A DNA stretch of 64,000 nt. It comes from Rhizobium sp. R711. Lineage in GTDB: Bacteria > Pseudomonadota > Alphaproteobacteria > Rhizobiales > Rhizobiaceae. The notes below the pieces were generated by a model. That model was not told the origin of the DNA. It saw nothing but the letters and a program-made list of their open reading frames with translations, and ran no database searches. The position numbers were made by a program, and so were the translations under genes. The stretch spans positions 558,001 to 622,000 of the forward strand of contig NZ_LOKZ01000001.1 of NCBI RefSeq assembly GCF_002211365.1, written 5' to 3'. Every line of letters starts with the position of its first letter. The stretch's first letter is position 1. Below are positions 63,038 to 64,000 of this stretch, in pieces.

Positions 63038-64000
63038 TCACTTGCGCTTCAGCAGGCCCAGCAATCTGCCCTTGCGTGCTTTCTTGAGGGCAATCCGCCC
63101 GGTCACGATGTGCGATATCTGCGAGAATGTTTCCGCCGTTGGCGACTTTGCATCCATTTCCGAAATCATGCGGCCGCTATTGGCCGCATTGCCGAAGAGG
63201 TTGGCATCAAAGGGGATGATTGCGATCGGGTCGGTTTCCAGCGGTTCGCAGAAATCGGACGGGCTGATCTCCGGCCGTTTCGGCATGCCGACCTGGTTAA
63301 GGATGAGATGTGGCATCTTGTCGTTGGGCCGCATCTTTCTGAGTGCGTCCATCATGTTCTTGGCGTTGCGCAGGTTGGCAAGATCGGGGGACGCGCAGAT
63401 GACGACCTCGTCGACACTACCTAGCACGGATCGCGTCCACTCCGACCAGGCGTGCGGCACGTCGAGGACAGTGATAGGCGCGTTGCGCTGAAGGACATCG
63501 AGGACAGGCTGGAATGCCTGTGGTTCGAAATCATAGGCGCGGTCGAGAAGGGAAGGGGCCGCAAGCAGCGACAGGTGCTCGGAACACTTCGTCAGCAAGC
63601 GATCGAGAAATACTTCATCCAGACGGTCGGGCGCATAGACGGCCTCGGCGATACCCTGGGTCGGGTCCTGGTCAAAGTCGATATTGGCCGTGCCATAGGG
63701 CAGATCGAGATCGGCCAGGATCGTTTCGGTCGAAAACAGGTTGGAGATGCCGAAAGCGCAATTGTGGGCGATCGTCGAGGCGCCGACGCCGCCCTTGGCG
63801 CCGATGAAGGCGATGCTGCGGCCAAGCGGTTCCGCATCCGGGTCAACGAAGATCGTCGCCATTGCCGCCATGATGTCCGGCATGGCGACGGGCTGGACCA
63901 TATATTCGGAAATCCCATTGCGTACGAGTTCGCGGTAAAGCGGGATGTCGTTGTAGTAGCCGACGATGATGACCTTGGTGGAAGGGTCGCAAACGGCGGC
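63038..64000 (-). CDS. cpaE: Tad pilus localisation protein CpaE/TadZ, 5' end outside the window
   Basis: 321 codons are visible, and the frame runs to the window edge. The C-terminal ParA/MinD-type ATPase shows the deviant Walker A FIGAKGGVGASTIAHN, then LADLDLPYGTANIDF and VLDVPHAWSEWT. The upstream part (VIIVGYYNDIPLYRELVRNG) is the end of the receiver-like N-terminal domain, so the gene starts beyond base 64000 and the ATG at 63901 is internal. CpaE positions the Tad machinery at the pole. It precedes cpaF by 29 bases. Confidence 0.93.
   Translation of the reverse strand, partial: AAVCDPSTKVIIVGYYNDIPLYRELVRNGISEYMVQPVAMPDIMAAMATIFVDPDAEPLGRSIAFIGAKGGVGASTIAHNCAFGISNLFSTETILADLDLPYGTANIDFDQDPTQGIAEAVYAPDRLDEVFLDRLLTKCSEHLSLLAAPSLLDRAYDFEPQAFQPVLDVLQRNAPITVLDVPHAWSEWTRSVLGSVDEVVICASPDLANLRNAKNMMDALRKMRPNDKMPHLILNQVGMPKRPEISPSDFCEPLETDPIAIIPFDANLFGNAANSGRMISEMDAKSPTAETFSQISHIVTGRIALKKARKGRLLGLLKRK

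Noticed and set aside
1..64000. CRISPR array or tRNA/rRNA genes
   Set aside because: No regularly spaced short repeats and no cloverleaf or rRNA-like sequence were noticed on reading either strand.

Overview
This 64 kb window is GC-rich alphaproteobacterial DNA, most likely a Rhizobiaceae chromosome (Rhizobium/Agrobacterium/Ensifer type). The Tad/Cpa pilus genes, the prkA-yeaH-spoVR trio, the ECF-DUF4142-cupredoxin cassette, the 975-residue kinase-aminotransferase fusion and many GntR/LysR/Lrp-controlled ABC importers all fit that group. This placement rests on gene content only. No rRNA, tRNA or CRISPR array was found.

Layout. 0-8.4 kb holds an AraC regulator tail, a small unknown protein, a VOC protein, a DHA2-type MFS exporter, a luciferase-like monooxygenase, a YigZ protein, a minus-strand cassette of ECF sigma factor, DUF4142 protein and cupredoxin, and gabD. 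8.8-13.6 kb is the prkA-yeaH-spoVR stress operon. 13.7-17.2 kb has minus-strand proteins of unknown function (DUF3422, DUF6894-like and an exported protein). 17.6-23.5 kb is a GntR/UTRA regulator divergent from an SsuBAC-type ABC importer that ends in a DUF3604 (PHP-like) predicted metallohydrolase.

23.5-37.3 kb is the variable part. It holds an intact hipBA toxin-antitoxin pair, a P-loop kinase-like gene, a frameshifted IS5-type transposase and a TPR adenylate cyclase. It also holds decayed pieces: the C-terminus of a second cyclase/ATPase, an istB fragment, a dead RelB/DinJ-like antitoxin plus ParE toxin pair, and a second dead ParE copy about 8 kb away in opposite orientation. A DMT exporter and an aromatic aminotransferase divergent from an Lrp regulator sit inside this stretch. 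It is followed by a nucleotidyltransferase-HEPN fusion.

38.5-42.7 kb is the most interesting block: an ECF sigma factor and its NrsF-type membrane anti-sigma factor, divergent from an operon of two tandem DUF2282 precursor peptides (four Cys each), a DUF692 multinuclear iron oxygenase, a DUF2063 partner and a DoxX membrane protein. This is a bufferin-type ribosomally made, Cys-modified metallopeptide system. 42.7-48.1 kb has an exported unknown protein, purU, the 975-residue fusion and two small ORFs. 48.2-57.8 kb is peptide and amide metabolism: a P1 peptidase, a LysR regulator, a peptide ABC importer without ATPase genes, an amidase, an NlpC/P60 hydrolase, a MarR regulator and an M17 aminopeptidase; recycling of murein peptides is one reading. 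57.9-64 kb is tadD and, after a LysE exporter, cpaE-cpaF-tadB-tadC on the minus strand, with cpaE cut by the window edge.
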